A DNA stretch of 64,000 bases from Solidesulfovibrio alcoholivorans DSM 5433 (lineage in GTDB: Bacteria; Desulfobacterota; Desulfovibrionia; Desulfovibrionales; Desulfovibrionaceae): the NCBI RefSeq assembly GCF_000702665.1, contig NZ_JNJA01000006.1, positions 186,001 through 250,000 of the forward strand. The letters are read 5' to 3'. The notes under the pieces are model-generated. The model did no database searches, was not told the DNA's origin, and saw nothing but the letters and a program-made list of their open reading frames with translations. Shown piece after piece: positions 1-8,629 of this stretch (positions are counted from its first letter, which is position 1; each line of letters begins with the position of its first letter). The position numbers and the translations under genes are program-made.

Positions 1-266
1 AAGATGTCCAGGATGTTTTCCATGCGCACGAGCAGTTTGCGGAAGCCGAACGTCTTCTCCAGATAGCCGCGCTGGAGCACATTGAAGGATTTGAACAGGT
101 GGGCGATGGAAAAGTCCGGCAGCGTGGTCGGGTCGTTCTCCATGAGGTACACGTCCGGCGCGATCGGGAGGTAGTGATCGGCCAGAGGCAGGCAGATCAG
201 GCACAAAAAGAGCAGGATGCCGGCGAGGTACACCAGCTTGCGCGCGGGGGTGGAGGCCGAAACCAT
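1..266 (-). CDS. AlgX/AlgJ-like O-acetyltransferase-associated protein (5' part only)
   Basis: Partial gene; the rest lies left of the window. The first 88 residues show a short basic N-terminus, one hydrophobic segment (about residues 11-28) typical of a signal anchor, then a stretch ending in the motif EKTFGFRKLLVRMEN, characteristic of the SGNH-like AlgX/AlgJ/DHHW family that works with MBOAT acyltransferases in O-acetylating exported polysaccharides. It starts with ATG nine bases downstream of the stop of the MBOAT gene, so the two are almost certainly co-transcribed. Assignment rests on this N-terminus plus the context; the catalytic region is not visible. Confidence 0.7.
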   Translation of the reverse strand, partial: MVSASTPARKLVYLAGILLFLCLICLPLADHYLPIAPDVYLMENDPTTLPDFSIAHLFKSFNVLQRGYLEKTFGFRKLLVRMENILDI

Positions 267-275
267 GGATACGCC

Positions 276-1733
276 CTAGAACTGAAAGTAAATAAAGGGG
301 TTGTGCGTGCCGCTGGCCAGGGACATGGCGCACAGGATGAACACCGCCGGCATGACCACCAGGCTGACCATGGCTTCCACGCCGTCGTCGAGCGCCACCG
401 GCCCGAACCGCCGGGGCGCGAGCAGCCGTTCCCGCATCTCCTTGAACCAGGGCAGGATCGGCGTGGAGCCGATCACGGCCACGGCCAGGACGATGGCCAC
501 CTTGGGATTGAGGAAGAGGCCCAAATGCCACTCCACGCCCGAGCCCCGGGCGAAGCCGGCCATGGCCTGGATGTAGTGGAGCGCCACGGGCAGCGACTCG
601 GCCCGGAAGAAGACCCAGGCCACCATGACCACGAGCATCGTGTAGAGGTGGGCGAAAACGCGCGGCCCCTGGGTCAGGCGCCGAAACAGCGAAAAACGTT
701 CCAGCACCGAGAACAGGCCGTGGAACATGCCCCAGATGATGAAGTTCCAGCTGGCCCCGTGCCACATGCCGCACAGGAAAAAGACCGTGACCAGGTTGAA
801 GTACATCCGCGCCTTGCCGACCCGGTTGCCGCCCATGGGGATGTAGAGGTAGTCGCGGAACCACGTGGACAGGGAGATGTGCCAACGCCGCCAGAATTCC
901 TGGATGGAGCGGGAAACGTAAGGGTAATTGAAGTTCTCCATGAACTTGAACCCGAACATGTGCCCGAGGCCGATGGCCATGTCCGAGTAGCCGGAGAAGT
1001 CGAAATAGATTTGCAGCGTGTAGCAGACGATGCCGAACCAGGCCACGGGCGTGGTCAGGTGCTCGGCCGGGATGGCGAAGATCTTGTCCGCAGGCAGGCC
1101 CACCACGTTGGCGATGAGCACCTTCTTGCCAAGGCCGATGACGAAGCGGTTGATGCCCTTGGAGAACCGCTCGATCCCCACGGTGCGGTGGGTGATCTGG
1201 GAGGCGATGTCCTTGTAGCGGATGATCGGGCCGGCGACGAGCTGCGGGAAAAGCGAAATGTAGAGCGCCGTGTTGGGCAGGGACATCTGGGGCGGCGTCT
1301 GGCGGCGGTAGATGTCCATGATGTAGGAAATGCAGTGGAAGGTGAAAAAGGAAATGCCGATCGGCAGGTGCACCTGCCCGATCTGGATGGTCGGCAGGCC
1401 GACTTCGCCGAGCAGGATATTGAGGTTGCCGACCAGGAAGTTGGTGTACTTGAAGATGATGAGCAACAGCAGGTTGAAGGCGATGGCCACGCCCACTTGC
1501 CGTTTGGCGTCGTTGCGTTCGTGGGCCTTGTGGACCCAGATGCCGAACGTGTAGTTGGCCACGATGGAAAGGGCCATGATGAGGATGTATTCGCCTTCGC
1601 CCCAGGCGTAGAAGAACAGGCTCGCCGCGAGCAGGATCCAGTTGCGCAGCCGGCCGAAGGAGACGCAGCTGAAATACAGGGCCAGCACGACGGGCAGGAA
1701 ATAGAATAAAAAGGATGCGGAGCTGAATACCAT
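276..1733 (-). CDS. MBOAT family O-acyltransferase (AlgI-like)
   Basis: A 485-residue polytopic membrane protein of the usual length for AlgI-type acyltransferases. It begins MVFSSASFLFYFLPVVL, a standard AlgI N-terminus, which is why ATG 1733 is chosen over upstream in-frame codons lying in the GC-rich intergenic stretch. Family signatures are FWRRWHISLSTWFRDYLYIP in the middle and CGMWHGASWNFIIWG further on, containing the invariant catalytic histidine. It transfers acyl groups (usually acetyl) across the inner membrane to an extracytoplasmic acceptor, handed on by an AlgX/AlgJ/PatB-type partner, here the gene immediately downstream. The polysaccharide substrate cannot be read from the sequence. 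Confidence 0.92.
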   Translation of the reverse strand: MVFSSASFLFYFLPVVLALYFSCVSFGRLRNWILLAASLFFYAWGEGEYILIMALSIVANYTFGIWVHKAHERNDAKRQVGVAIAFNLLLLIIFKYTNFLVGNLNILLGEVGLPTIQIGQVHLPIGISFFTFHCISYIMDIYRRQTPPQMSLPNTALYISLFPQLVAGPIIRYKDIASQITHRTVGIERFSKGINRFVIGLGKKVLIANVVGLPADKIFAIPAEHLTTPVAWFGIVCYTLQIYFDFSGYSDMAIGLGHMFGFKFMENFNYPYVSRSIQEFWRRWHISLSTWFRDYLYIPMGGNRVGKARMYFNLVTVFFLCGMWHGASWNFIIWGMFHGLFSVLERFSLFRRLTQGPRVFAHLYTMLVVMVAWVFFRAESLPVALHYIQAMAGFARGSGVEWHLGLFLNPKVAIVLAVAVIGSTPILPWFKEMRERLLAPRRFGPVALDDGVEAMVSLVVMPAVFILCAMSLASGTHNPFIYFQF

Positions 1734-1929
1734 GGTGAGGTTGTGTGGGTAGGGGGTTCTCGGCGTGCGCCGGGGAGCGGCGGGGGCCTGCCGGCCGCCT
1801 GGCCGCCGCGCCCGCGTTTTCGCGCGGGTGATCGCTCTTACCCAAGGACTTGGCCTTTGACAACTCCCGGGGCGGGGCGCTCTCCCGGGCGCACCCTTGC
1901 ATTGCCGGGTCGCACGCGTACAAGGGGCC

Positions 1930-2631
1930 ATGACGGAATTTTCCCCTGATGCCGCCGCCTTGCGCGCCGCTCTTGCCGCGCTTGGCCCCGGCCGCGTCTG
2001 GCGGCCCGTGCACGGCCCGGACGGGACGCTCCTCGCGCCGGGGCGCGGCCCCGGCCCCGAGTGCCTCGACGCCTACGTCGCCGGGCTGGACGTGGCCGGC
2101 AAGACCGTCGCCGATCTCGGCTGCAACCTGGGCTATTTCGCCTTCCTGGCCGCGCGCAACGGCGCGTGTCGGGTGCTCGGCTGCGACAGCGACCCCGAGG
2201 TCGCGGCCGCGGCCAACCTGCTCGCCCGGGTGCACGGCGTTTCGAACGTCGCCTTCACGGCCCTGGACTTCCTGGCCGCCCCCGCGCCCGAGCGCTTCGA
2301 CCTCGCCTTGTTCGTGGATTTCGTCGGCCGGGGCGTCGTGGCCAAGGGCAGGCTTGCGGCCGTGGCCGCGGCCGCGGAGGCCTGGGCCCGCCGCGAGGCG
2401 TTTTTCACCCTGCACCCCGTGTACGCGCTGGAGGCGCTTGCCGTGCCCCCGGACGTCCTGGCCGCGCGCCACCCCAACTGTGTGCGGGACGGGCGCTTTT
2501 TCGTCGCCGAGGCCCTGGCCGGGCTGCTCGGCCCGGAGTGGAGCATGCGCAGGCTCACCGACGGCCGCCTCGACACGGGCGACGCCTCCCTGCGCACCAA
2601 GACCGCCCTGCTCTTCACACGCAACACCTAG
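1930..2631 (+). CDS. class I SAM-dependent methyltransferase
   Basis: A 233-residue Rossmann-fold methyltransferase. Motif I for SAM binding is VADLGCNLGYFAF (about residues 57-69), followed by an acidic residue at the end of strand 2 in LGCDSDPE and a hydrophobic strand (LALFVDFVG) matching motif III-IV. The arrangement resembles tRNA U34 carboxymethyltransferase-like (DUF1698-like) enzymes, but the substrate cannot be deduced. ATG 1930 is preferred because an upstream in-frame extension has no family character. It is divergent from the MBOAT gene and convergent with the flavin oxidoreductase, with a two-hairpin repeat in between. Confidence 0.75.
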   Translation: MTEFSPDAAALRAALAALGPGRVWRPVHGPDGTLLAPGRGPGPECLDAYVAGLDVAGKTVADLGCNLGYFAFLAARNGACRVLGCDSDPEVAAAANLLARVHGVSNVAFTALDFLAAPAPERFDLALFVDFVGRGVVAKGRLAAVAAAAEAWARREAFFTLHPVYALEALAVPPDVLAARHPNCVRDGRFFVAEALAGLLGPEWSMRRLTDGRLDTGDASLRTKTALLFTRNT

Positions 2632-2639
2632 ATACTTCC

Positions 2640-2725
2640 CCCTTTCGAGGAGGTCCGGGAGGGGAGCATCCCCTCCTGGCCGCCAGAGGCCTCTCCCCTC
2701 CTTTCCTCTTCTTTCCCTTCCCTCT
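2640..2725 (-). repeat. 3'-end two-hairpin repeat, copy A
   Basis: The element lies directly downstream of the stop of the minus-strand flavin oxidoreductase gene. Read on the minus strand it has a purine-rich lead, a conserved GATGCC-like core, a main hairpin (perfect 8-bp arms 2658-2665 and 2669-2676, loop of three) and a small second hairpin with a GAAA loop (CCTC-GAAA-GGGG). Five other copies with the same order occur at 14,061, 16,827, 27,890, 29,210 and 40,451. It probably also serves the convergent methyltransferase transcript as a 3' end. Confidence 0.8.
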
Positions 2726-2741
2726 CCCTCGCATTCCCCCT

Positions 2742-3833
2742 CTACCGAAACAACCCTTTCAGCGCATGCGGTTCGCAGCGCAGGTACTGGCGGGGCGGAC
2801 TGACCCGGTCGCCGAGGGCGGCGGCGGCGTGCCAGGGCCAGCGGGGATCATAGAGGATGCCGCGCGCCAGGGCCACGAGGTCGGCCTTGCCGGTGCTGAG
2901 GATGGTTTCGGCCTGGGCCGGTTCGGTGATGAGGCCCACGGCGATGATGGGCAGGCCGGTTTCGGCCTTGATGCGTGCGGCGAGCGGCACCTGGTAGCCG
3001 GGTTTGACGGGAATTTGCTGTTCGGGGGCGAGGCCGCCGGAGGAGACGTGGATGTAGTCCACGCCCAGCGCCTTGAACTGCCTGGTGAAGACGACGCAGT
3101 CCTCGAGGTTCCAGCCGCCGGGAATCCAGTCCGTGGCTGAGATGCGTACGCCGAGGATGCGGTTTTCGGGCAGGGCCTTGCGCACGGCGCCGATGACGCG
3201 AAGGGGAAAGCGCAGGCGGTTTTCGAGGCTGCCGCCCCAGTCGTCGCCACGGGTGTTGGACAGCGGCGAGAGGAACTGGTGCAGCAGGTAGCCGTGGGCG
3301 CAGTGGACTTCGACGCCGGCAAGTTCCAGGGCGTCGGCGCGCTTGGCGGCGGCGGCGAAGGCGTGTTCGATGCGGTCGAGGCCGGCCGCGGTAAGGGCCT
3401 GGGGCGGGGTTTCGCCCGCGGCGTAGGGGAGGGCCGAGGGGGCTTCGGTGGTCCAGCCGCCTTGGGCCGGCGAGAGCTGTTCGCCGCCTTCCCAGGGTTT
3501 GGCCGTGGACGCCTTGCGCCCGGCATGGGCGAGCTGGACGAGGATGGGCGTGGCGGCGCAGGCGCGCACTTGCGCCAGGGTGCGTTCCAGGGACGTCGTA
3601 TGGGCGTCGGACCACAGGCCCAGGTCTTCGGGAGAGATGCGTCCCTTGGCTTCCACGGCCGTGGCTTCGATGACGACCGCGCCCGCGCCGGAGACGGCCA
3701 GGCTGCCGAGGTGGACGGTGTGCCAGGCGGTGGGATGGCCGCCGTCGGCCGAATACTGGCACATGGGTGCGACGACGACGCGGTTGGCGAGCGTGCGCGG
3801 CCCCAGGGCCACGGGGGAGAAGAGCATGCTCAT
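2742..3833 (-). CDS. NADH:flavin oxidoreductase, Old Yellow Enzyme family (YqjM-like)
   Basis: A 363-residue FMN-dependent ene-reductase-type TIM barrel. The N-terminus LANRVVVAPMCQYSA carries the Cys and Tyr typical of the thermophilic-like/YqjM subclass, and VEVHCAHGYLLHQFLSP carries the two histidines that bind the substrate carbonyl in this family. ARGILYDPRWPWHAA at the C-terminus is also typical. The start has a good ribosome binding site (GGAGG, reading on the minus strand). It probably reduces activated C=C bonds with NAD(P)H; the physiological substrate is unknown. Confidence 0.9.
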   Translation of the reverse strand: MSMLFSPVALGPRTLANRVVVAPMCQYSADGGHPTAWHTVHLGSLAVSGAGAVVIEATAVEAKGRISPEDLGLWSDAHTTSLERTLAQVRACAATPILVQLAHAGRKASTAKPWEGGEQLSPAQGGWTTEAPSALPYAAGETPPQALTAAGLDRIEHAFAAAAKRADALELAGVEVHCAHGYLLHQFLSPLSNTRGDDWGGSLENRLRFPLRVIGAVRKALPENRILGVRISATDWIPGGWNLEDCVVFTRQFKALGVDYIHVSSGGLAPEQQIPVKPGYQVPLAARIKAETGLPIIAVGLITEPAQAETILSTGKADLVALARGILYDPRWPWHAAAALGDRVSPPRQYLRCEPHALKGLFR

Positions 3834-3930
3834 GGGGGGCCTCCTCTATCGATTTTGCGAAGGCATACCCCTTTTTTGCCGCCCGCGACAGCGACATTGC
3901 GGCGTCGGCTGCGCGGGCGGCGGAGGGAAA

Positions 3931-4620
3931 TCAGGATTCGAGCAGGGCCAGGGCCGGCCCGAGCAGGGCGCAGGTGACGCCGGCGAGGATCATGACGAGG
4001 CCGGCCACGGCCCCTTCCTCATCGCCGATTTCCCGGGCCCGGGCCACGCCCGCCCCGTGCGCGCCCATGCCGAGCATGGCCCCGCGCGCCAGGGCGCAGC
4101 GCAGGGGCAGCACCTTGAGCAGCATGCCGCCCAGCGACGCGCCGAGGATGCCCGTGGCGATGACGCACACGGCCGCGAGGTCCGGCGCGCCGCCCACGTC
4201 CTTGGCGAAGGCCATGGCGAAAGGCGTGGTGAAGGACCGGGGCAGCACGGACAGGCGCACGTCCCGGGGCAGATCGAGCAGTCCCGAGAGCAGCCACGAG
4301 CCGCCGAAAGCCAGCGCGCAGCCGAAGGCGACGCCGACGGCGAGCGTGGGCCAATGCCGGCGCAAGAGCGCCCGGTGCTCGTAGATGGGCAGGGCGAAGG
4401 CCACGGTGGCCGGTCCGAGCAGCAACAACAGCCACTGGCCGCCACGCATATATTCCTTATAACTCGTGTGCAGGCCCATGGTCAGGGCCAGGCACAGCAC
4501 GCAGGTCAGCAGCAGCGGCGAGGTGAGAAACGAGTGTGCGAAGTGGTGCACGATGCGCGAGACGACATAGGCGGCGAGCGTGGCCGTCAGCCAGAAAACC
4601 GCCGGATGTTCAACGGACAT
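3931..4620 (-). CDS. lrgB: LrgB/CidB family membrane protein
   Basis: A 229-residue, multi-pass membrane protein matching the LrgB family in length and in its signature region RSFTTPFAMAFAKDVGG, followed by a glycine-rich segment (GILGASLGGML). LrgB-type proteins pair with LrgA/CidA holin-like proteins and affect murein hydrolase activity or, in some bacteria, export of small organic acids such as pyruvate. Its ATG overlaps the end of the lrgA gene by 11 bases, so the pair is translationally coupled. Confidence 0.88.
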   Translation of the reverse strand: MSVEHPAVFWLTATLAAYVVSRIVHHFAHSFLTSPLLLTCVLCLALTMGLHTSYKEYMRGGQWLLLLLGPATVAFALPIYEHRALLRRHWPTLAVGVAFGCALAFGGSWLLSGLLDLPRDVRLSVLPRSFTTPFAMAFAKDVGGAPDLAAVCVIATGILGASLGGMLLKVLPLRCALARGAMLGMGAHGAGVARAREIGDEEGAVAGLVMILAGVTCALLGPALALLES

Positions 4621-5014
4621 GGCGCATCCTCCCCCTGAAATGCAGTTCCACGATGATTGCCGTGCCGGCCATGACGGTCAGGATGCCGACGACGATCACG
4701 GCCAGGAGCTTGAGCCCGGTGACGCTGAGCAGTTCCCTGTGGTCGAGCAGGGTCATGCAGGCCGGGACGAAAAAAAGCAGCAGATGGTCGAGCAGGCTTC
4801 CCGCGCCGCGCCGGACCAGGCGGGCCGGCAGCGCGCCGGAGAGCAAAAGCGCGATGAGCGCGAGCATGCCGACCACACCGGCCGGCACGGGCAGGCCGAG
4901 CGCCCGCACGCCGAGCCGGCACAGCCACCACAGCCCCACCAGCGCCGCCAGCTGCGCCCCGTAGGCGGCGACGCCGGCCAACCGAACGCCGATGGTGTGT
5001 ATTTTCGTATCCAT
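4610..5014 (-). CDS. lrgA: LrgA/CidA family holin-like protein
   Basis: A 134-residue protein with four predicted membrane segments, the usual size for CidA/LrgA. The central motif LGLPVPAGVVGMLALIALLL and the following LLDHLLLFFVPACM are the family core. First gene of the lrgAB pair, with a strong ribosome binding site (AAGGAG on the minus strand) eight bases before ATG. It is divergently transcribed from a LysR regulator across about 90 bases, the typical geometry for regulation of lrgAB by its own LysR (CidR-like) activator. Confidence 0.88.
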   Translation of the reverse strand: MDTKIHTIGVRLAGVAAYGAQLAALVGLWWLCRLGVRALGLPVPAGVVGMLALIALLLSGALPARLVRRGAGSLLDHLLLFFVPACMTLLDHRELLSVTGLKLLAVIVVGILTVMAGTAIIVELHFRGRMRHVR

Positions 5015-5038
5015 GGGACGACTCCTTGTACGAATTTG

Positions 5039-5067
5039 GAAATAGGCACAGCCTGGTCAGTTGTAAA
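5039..5067 (-). promoter_or_regulatory. candidate sigma-70 promoter for lrgAB
   Basis: On the minus strand TTTACA (5062-5067) and TATTTC (5039-5044) are separated by 17 bases and end 25 bases before the lrgA start. The -10 match is weak, as would fit an activator-dependent promoter next to the LysR-type operator. Confidence 0.4.
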
Positions 5068-5089
5068 ATGAATTGTCGGAATCCAATCC

Positions 5090-5104
5090 ATTCCGTATTG
5101 GAAT
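5090..5104. promoter_or_regulatory. LysR-type operator, ATTCC-N5-GGAAT
   Basis: A perfect inverted repeat (ATTCC, five bases, GGAAT) satisfies the LysR consensus T-N11-A (T5091, A5103). A second overlapping dyad, CCAAT-N8-ATTGG, spans 5083-5100. It sits between lrgA and the LysR gene and touches the possible ATG at 5103, consistent with autoregulation of the regulator and control of lrgAB. Confidence 0.55.
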
Positions 5105-5108
5105 GCCC

Positions 5109-5990
5109 ATGGAACTACGGCATCTTCGGGCATTCGTGGAAGTGGCGCGTCAGGGAGGCTTTTCCCGCGCGGCGCGGACGCTTTTTTCGACCCAGTCCAC
5201 GGTGAGCAAGGCCATCGGGCAGCTGGAGGCGGAGCTCGGCGAGGCGCTTTTCGAGCGCCTGGCCACGGGCGTGCGCCTGACCGGGGCCGGGGAGCTGGTC
5301 TACGCCCGGGCCGTGGCCATGCTGGCCGAGGGCGAGCACATGGTCGCGGAACTGGCGGACTTGCGTGGCATGGTCTCGGGCCGGCTGCGGCTGGGGTTGC
5401 CGATTTTCGGCAGCGCGCGCCTTTTCGCGCCGCTTTTCGCGCAGTACCGGCAACGGCATCCGGGCGTGGAGATCGAACTGCTCGAGCAGGGCAGCGCGCG
5501 CCTGGAGGAAGCGGTGCTCGCCGGCGAAGTGGAGCTTGCGGTCTCGCTTCTGCCGGTGCCGGACGCCTTCGCCTGGCAGCCGGTGTGCGACGACCCCATG
5601 ATGGCCGTGCTGTGGGCCGACCATCCCCTGGGCGGGCGCGCGTCGCTTCGGCTCACGGAACTGGCACAGACGCCCCTGATCCTTTTCGAGCAGGGCTTCG
5701 CGCTCAACGCCCGCATCGAGACGGCCTGCCGCGCGCGGGGATTCGCGCCGGAGCCGGCGGCGCGCAGCAGTCAGGTGGATTTCATCATCGCCCTGGTCGC
5801 CTCGGGACTCGGCGTGGCGCTCCTGCCGCGCATCCTGACCGAAGGGCGCGACCTTTCGCCATTGCACGTGGCCCTCGTGGACGAGACGGACCTGCGCTGG
5901 CGCGCCGCCCTGGTCTGGCGCAAAGGCGCGCGCCTGTCGCCCGCGGCGCGCGCCTGGCTGGCCCTGGCCCGGGAGCGGCTGCCGGGGTAG
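5109..5990 (+). CDS. LysR family transcriptional regulator
   Basis: A 293-residue LysR-type regulator. The N-terminal winged helix begins MELRHLRAFVEVARQGGFSR and continues through the family's AA-LF-TQ-VS-I-LE pattern; the remainder is a periplasmic-binding-like effector domain (PLILFEQGFALNARIE, LVASGLGVALLPR). ATG 5109 gives the canonical N-terminus; ATG 5103 is also possible but overlaps the operator dyad. It is divergent from lrgAB and probably regulates it. The effector is not evident. Confidence 0.9.
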   Translation: MELRHLRAFVEVARQGGFSRAARTLFSTQSTVSKAIGQLEAELGEALFERLATGVRLTGAGELVYARAVAMLAEGEHMVAELADLRGMVSGRLRLGLPIFGSARLFAPLFAQYRQRHPGVEIELLEQGSARLEEAVLAGEVELAVSLLPVPDAFAWQPVCDDPMMAVLWADHPLGGRASLRLTELAQTPLILFEQGFALNARIETACRARGFAPEPAARSSQVDFIIALVASGLGVALLPRILTEGRDLSPLHVALVDETDLRWRAALVWRKGARLSPAARAWLALARERLPG

Positions 5991-6143
5991 GGCATGGGGA
6001 AGAGGAAGCGGAGAGGGAGACGGAGAAGAGCGGGGAAAGAGGAAGATGCCTCCATCCCCATCACCGCCTTCCTTGTTGCCTGCGCCGCTCTCCCCCGGCT
6101 ATAGGGAAGCGACGAAGCTATCTTTCACCAATGGGGAGCCACC

Positions 6144-7226
6144 ATGCTGGAGCGATTCAAGCGACGGGCGCGGGGGAATACGGAGACCATGCCGGGGGAG
6201 TCCGCGTTTCCCGAGGCGCAGCGATTTGCCCCGTACGTGCTGGTGTATTCCTACGACGCCACGGCGGTGACGGTGCGCCGCTACGACGTGCTGGGCGCGG
6301 GCGACCCGGTGCTTGCGGCCGGGAAGGTGAACTGGGTGCGCGTGGTGGGCGTGCACGACGAGGCGTTCGTGCGGGCGGTGGGCAACCGGTTTTCGCTGCA
6401 CCCGTTGCTGGTGGAGGACGTGTTGTCCACGGGGCATCGGCCGGTGCTCGAGGAGTACGATACCGGGCTCTTCGTGTTGCTGCGGCAGCTTGGCTATAAC
6501 GAGTCGGCCAAGCGGGTGCTGGCCGAGCAGGTGAGTCTGGTCGCCGCCGACGGCTATGTGCTGACGTTTCAGGAGCGCGAGGCCAACATCTGGGACGGGC
6601 TCGCGTCGAAGCTGGAGAAGGGCGGCTGCAAGCTGGCCAGGCGCGGCCGCGAGCATCTGACGCATGCCCTGGTCGCGGCGATCCTGGACGAGTACATTCT
6701 GACGCTCGGCCGGCTGGCGGAGGACATCGAGGAGCTCGAGCAGACGATTCTCTCCGGCGGCGGCTCGGAGACGCTCACCGAGACGTACCGGCTCAAGCGC
6801 GAGGTGCTGTTTCTGCACCGCTCGCTTTGGCCGTTGCGCGAGGTGCTCGGACGGTATCTGGTGGACGATTCGGGTGCGGCCGATCCGGGGGTGGCGTTTT
6901 TGTGGAACGACATCCGCCAGGACGTGTACCAGGTGCTCGACGCGGTGGAGACCTTGCGTGAGATGCTCTCGGAGATGGTGGGGTTGTCCATGACCAAGGC
7001 GGAGCTGCGCATGAACGCGGTGGGGCAGTACTTGACCCTCGTGGCCACGATATTTCTGCCGCTCAATTTTCTGGTCGGCTTTTTCGGTATGAATTTCGAC
7101 AACCTGCCGCTCAAGTCCGAGACCTGGGGCCTTTACGCGCTGATCGGCTTCATGGGGCTGACGACGCTCGGCATGGCGGTTTATTTCTACCGCAAGCACT
7201 GGCTCGAGAACACGAAGGTCGATTGA
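6144..7226 (+). CDS. corA: magnesium/cobalt transporter CorA family
   Basis: A 360-residue protein with a large cytoplasmic N-terminal domain, long helices, and two membrane segments at the C-terminus. The first is followed by the pore signature GMN in GFFGMNFDNLP, preceded by ATIFLPLNFLVGFFG; the protein ends with a short basic tail (YFYRKHWLENTKVD). This is the CorA/ZntB-type pentameric channel architecture for divalent cations. Whether it moves Mg2+, Co2+ or Zn2+ cannot be decided by sequence. Start chosen at ATG 6144, preceded by GGGGAG. Confidence 0.93.
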   Translation: MLERFKRRARGNTETMPGESAFPEAQRFAPYVLVYSYDATAVTVRRYDVLGAGDPVLAAGKVNWVRVVGVHDEAFVRAVGNRFSLHPLLVEDVLSTGHRPVLEEYDTGLFVLLRQLGYNESAKRVLAEQVSLVAADGYVLTFQEREANIWDGLASKLEKGGCKLARRGREHLTHALVAAILDEYILTLGRLAEDIEELEQTILSGGGSETLTETYRLKREVLFLHRSLWPLREVLGRYLVDDSGAADPGVAFLWNDIRQDVYQVLDAVETLREMLSEMVGLSMTKAELRMNAVGQYLTLVATIFLPLNFLVGFFGMNFDNLPLKSETWGLYALIGFMGLTTLGMAVYFYRKHWLENTKVD

Positions 7227-7235
7227 GGGCGCGTC

Positions 7236-8450
7236 TTACGGCGCGGCGGCCGAGAAGAGGGCGGCGGCGATGTCGGGGTGCGCGGCCAGGGCGGTGTGGG
7301 GGCACAGTTCCCGGGCCTTGCGGCCGAGGTCCTCGCGGTCGCCGACGAACAGGCAGCGCACGTCGCGGGTTTTTTCCAGGAGCGCTTCGAGCAGTTCCAG
7401 CCCTTCCTGGCCGGTGCAGCACACGAGGTGCGGCCCCTTGGCGAAATCCGCTCCGAGCGCCTGTTCCAGGGCGCGCAGGCCTTCCCTGGCGGCGTATTCC
7501 TGTCCCGCGTCCTCGGCGTTGGCCGTCGGAGTGACGACCACGTCGCAGCCGTCGTCCTCGACGCGGAAGTGTTCGCGTTCGGGATCGACGGCGTCCACGA
7601 TGTCGTGGACGTGTTCGAGCAGGGCCAGCGAGGCGTCTTCGTCGATGCTTTCCCGGCTGTCCTGGCGGGCGAGGACGGTTTCGCCGCGCCGAAATTGCAG
7701 GCCCGAGCCCACGTAGGCGAAGGCGCGCCAGTCCGGGTCGGCCAGCAGCATGGCCAGCCGGGCGTTGATGCCCTCGAGCAGGCTGGCCTTGGCCAGGGAC
7801 AGGGGCGAGGCGCTTTCGCGGCCCGTGGCGTCCACGATCTGGCGGCCGAGGGAGCCTGCCAGCACGCAGGCGCGCCGGGGCAGGGCGTGCAGGTCGGCGA
7901 TGCCCGGCCCGGAGAGCGGCGCGGCGGACCACAGCACGGTGCGCGTGGCCCGCGCCGCGGCGAAGCGGCCCAGGCCCACGGCGTTCCAGACCGGCTGCAC
8001 GGCGGTGACGAAGCGCTGGCCCGGGGCGCGCAGCAGCGCGTCGGCCTGGCACAGCAGCGTTTCGATGCCCTGGACGGCAAGCTCCCGCAACCCCTGGCGC
8101 ACGGCGTCGCGCAGGCCGTGCCGCTGCCGGCCCAGGTGCTTCATGAGCGCCTCCCGGCCTTCCTCCAGGTAGAGCACGTCGTTTTCGAGCTGCCCGGCCT
8201 CTTCGGAGAGGTCCAGGCGCAGGACGCGGTCCTCGTCCACGGGCAACACGGCCATGCCGTCGCGGTCCACGGCTTCGTCCACCATGTCGCGGATTTGCGC
8301 CAGGGCGGCGGAGGTTTCGGCCGGCACGGGCTTGCCGGCGAGGATGGCGGTGGCGGCCTGGCGGCGCAGGGTGGCCGAGTCGGCCATGAGCGCGGCAAAG
8401 GCGTCCAGGCTGAGCGTGGCCTCGCGCGAAGGGGGTGAGCGGTGCTTCAT
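7236..8450 (-). CDS. uncharacterised 404-aa protein, possible HAD-like C-terminus
   Basis: I do not recognise this family with confidence. It is a 404-residue, soluble, alanine- and leucine-rich protein without signal peptide or membrane segment. The last roughly 80 residues (HLVCCTGQEGLELLEALLE, then LFVGDREDLGRKARELCP) loosely recall the end of HAD-type phosphatases where a GD motif follows a hydrophobic strand, but the N-terminal DxD motif expected for a HAD is not obvious. It ends ten bases after corA on the opposite strand and has a clear ribosome binding site (AAGGAC). The gene is surely coding, judged by strong GC3 bias. Confidence 0.6.
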   Translation of the reverse strand: MKHRSPPSREATLSLDAFAALMADSATLRRQAATAILAGKPVPAETSAALAQIRDMVDEAVDRDGMAVLPVDEDRVLRLDLSEEAGQLENDVLYLEEGREALMKHLGRQRHGLRDAVRQGLRELAVQGIETLLCQADALLRAPGQRFVTAVQPVWNAVGLGRFAAARATRTVLWSAAPLSGPGIADLHALPRRACVLAGSLGRQIVDATGRESASPLSLAKASLLEGINARLAMLLADPDWRAFAYVGSGLQFRRGETVLARQDSRESIDEDASLALLEHVHDIVDAVDPEREHFRVEDDGCDVVVTPTANAEDAGQEYAAREGLRALEQALGADFAKGPHLVCCTGQEGLELLEALLEKTRDVRCLFVGDREDLGRKARELCPHTALAAHPDIAAALFSAAAP

Positions 8451-8629
8451 GGGCTGGTCCTTGGGTTATTTCACAGGAAAAACGGGCTGCTGGCAAAGGA
8501 AAAATATATTCGGACCGGCCGCGCGCAGGCCCGTGCGGCCGGCGGTTGCCTCGCGGGTGCGCCTGGGCTACATTTCGGGGCATGCGCCGGGCCGGTCGCC
8601 GGCGTTTTTTGCGATTGCAAGGAGGCTCT

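Noticed and set aside
99..1709. A 536-codon open frame on the plus strand
   Set aside because: It is antisense to the well-supported MBOAT gene, rich in His/Asp/Glu/Gly/Arg as expected from reading GC-rich codons backward, and lacks any family signature.
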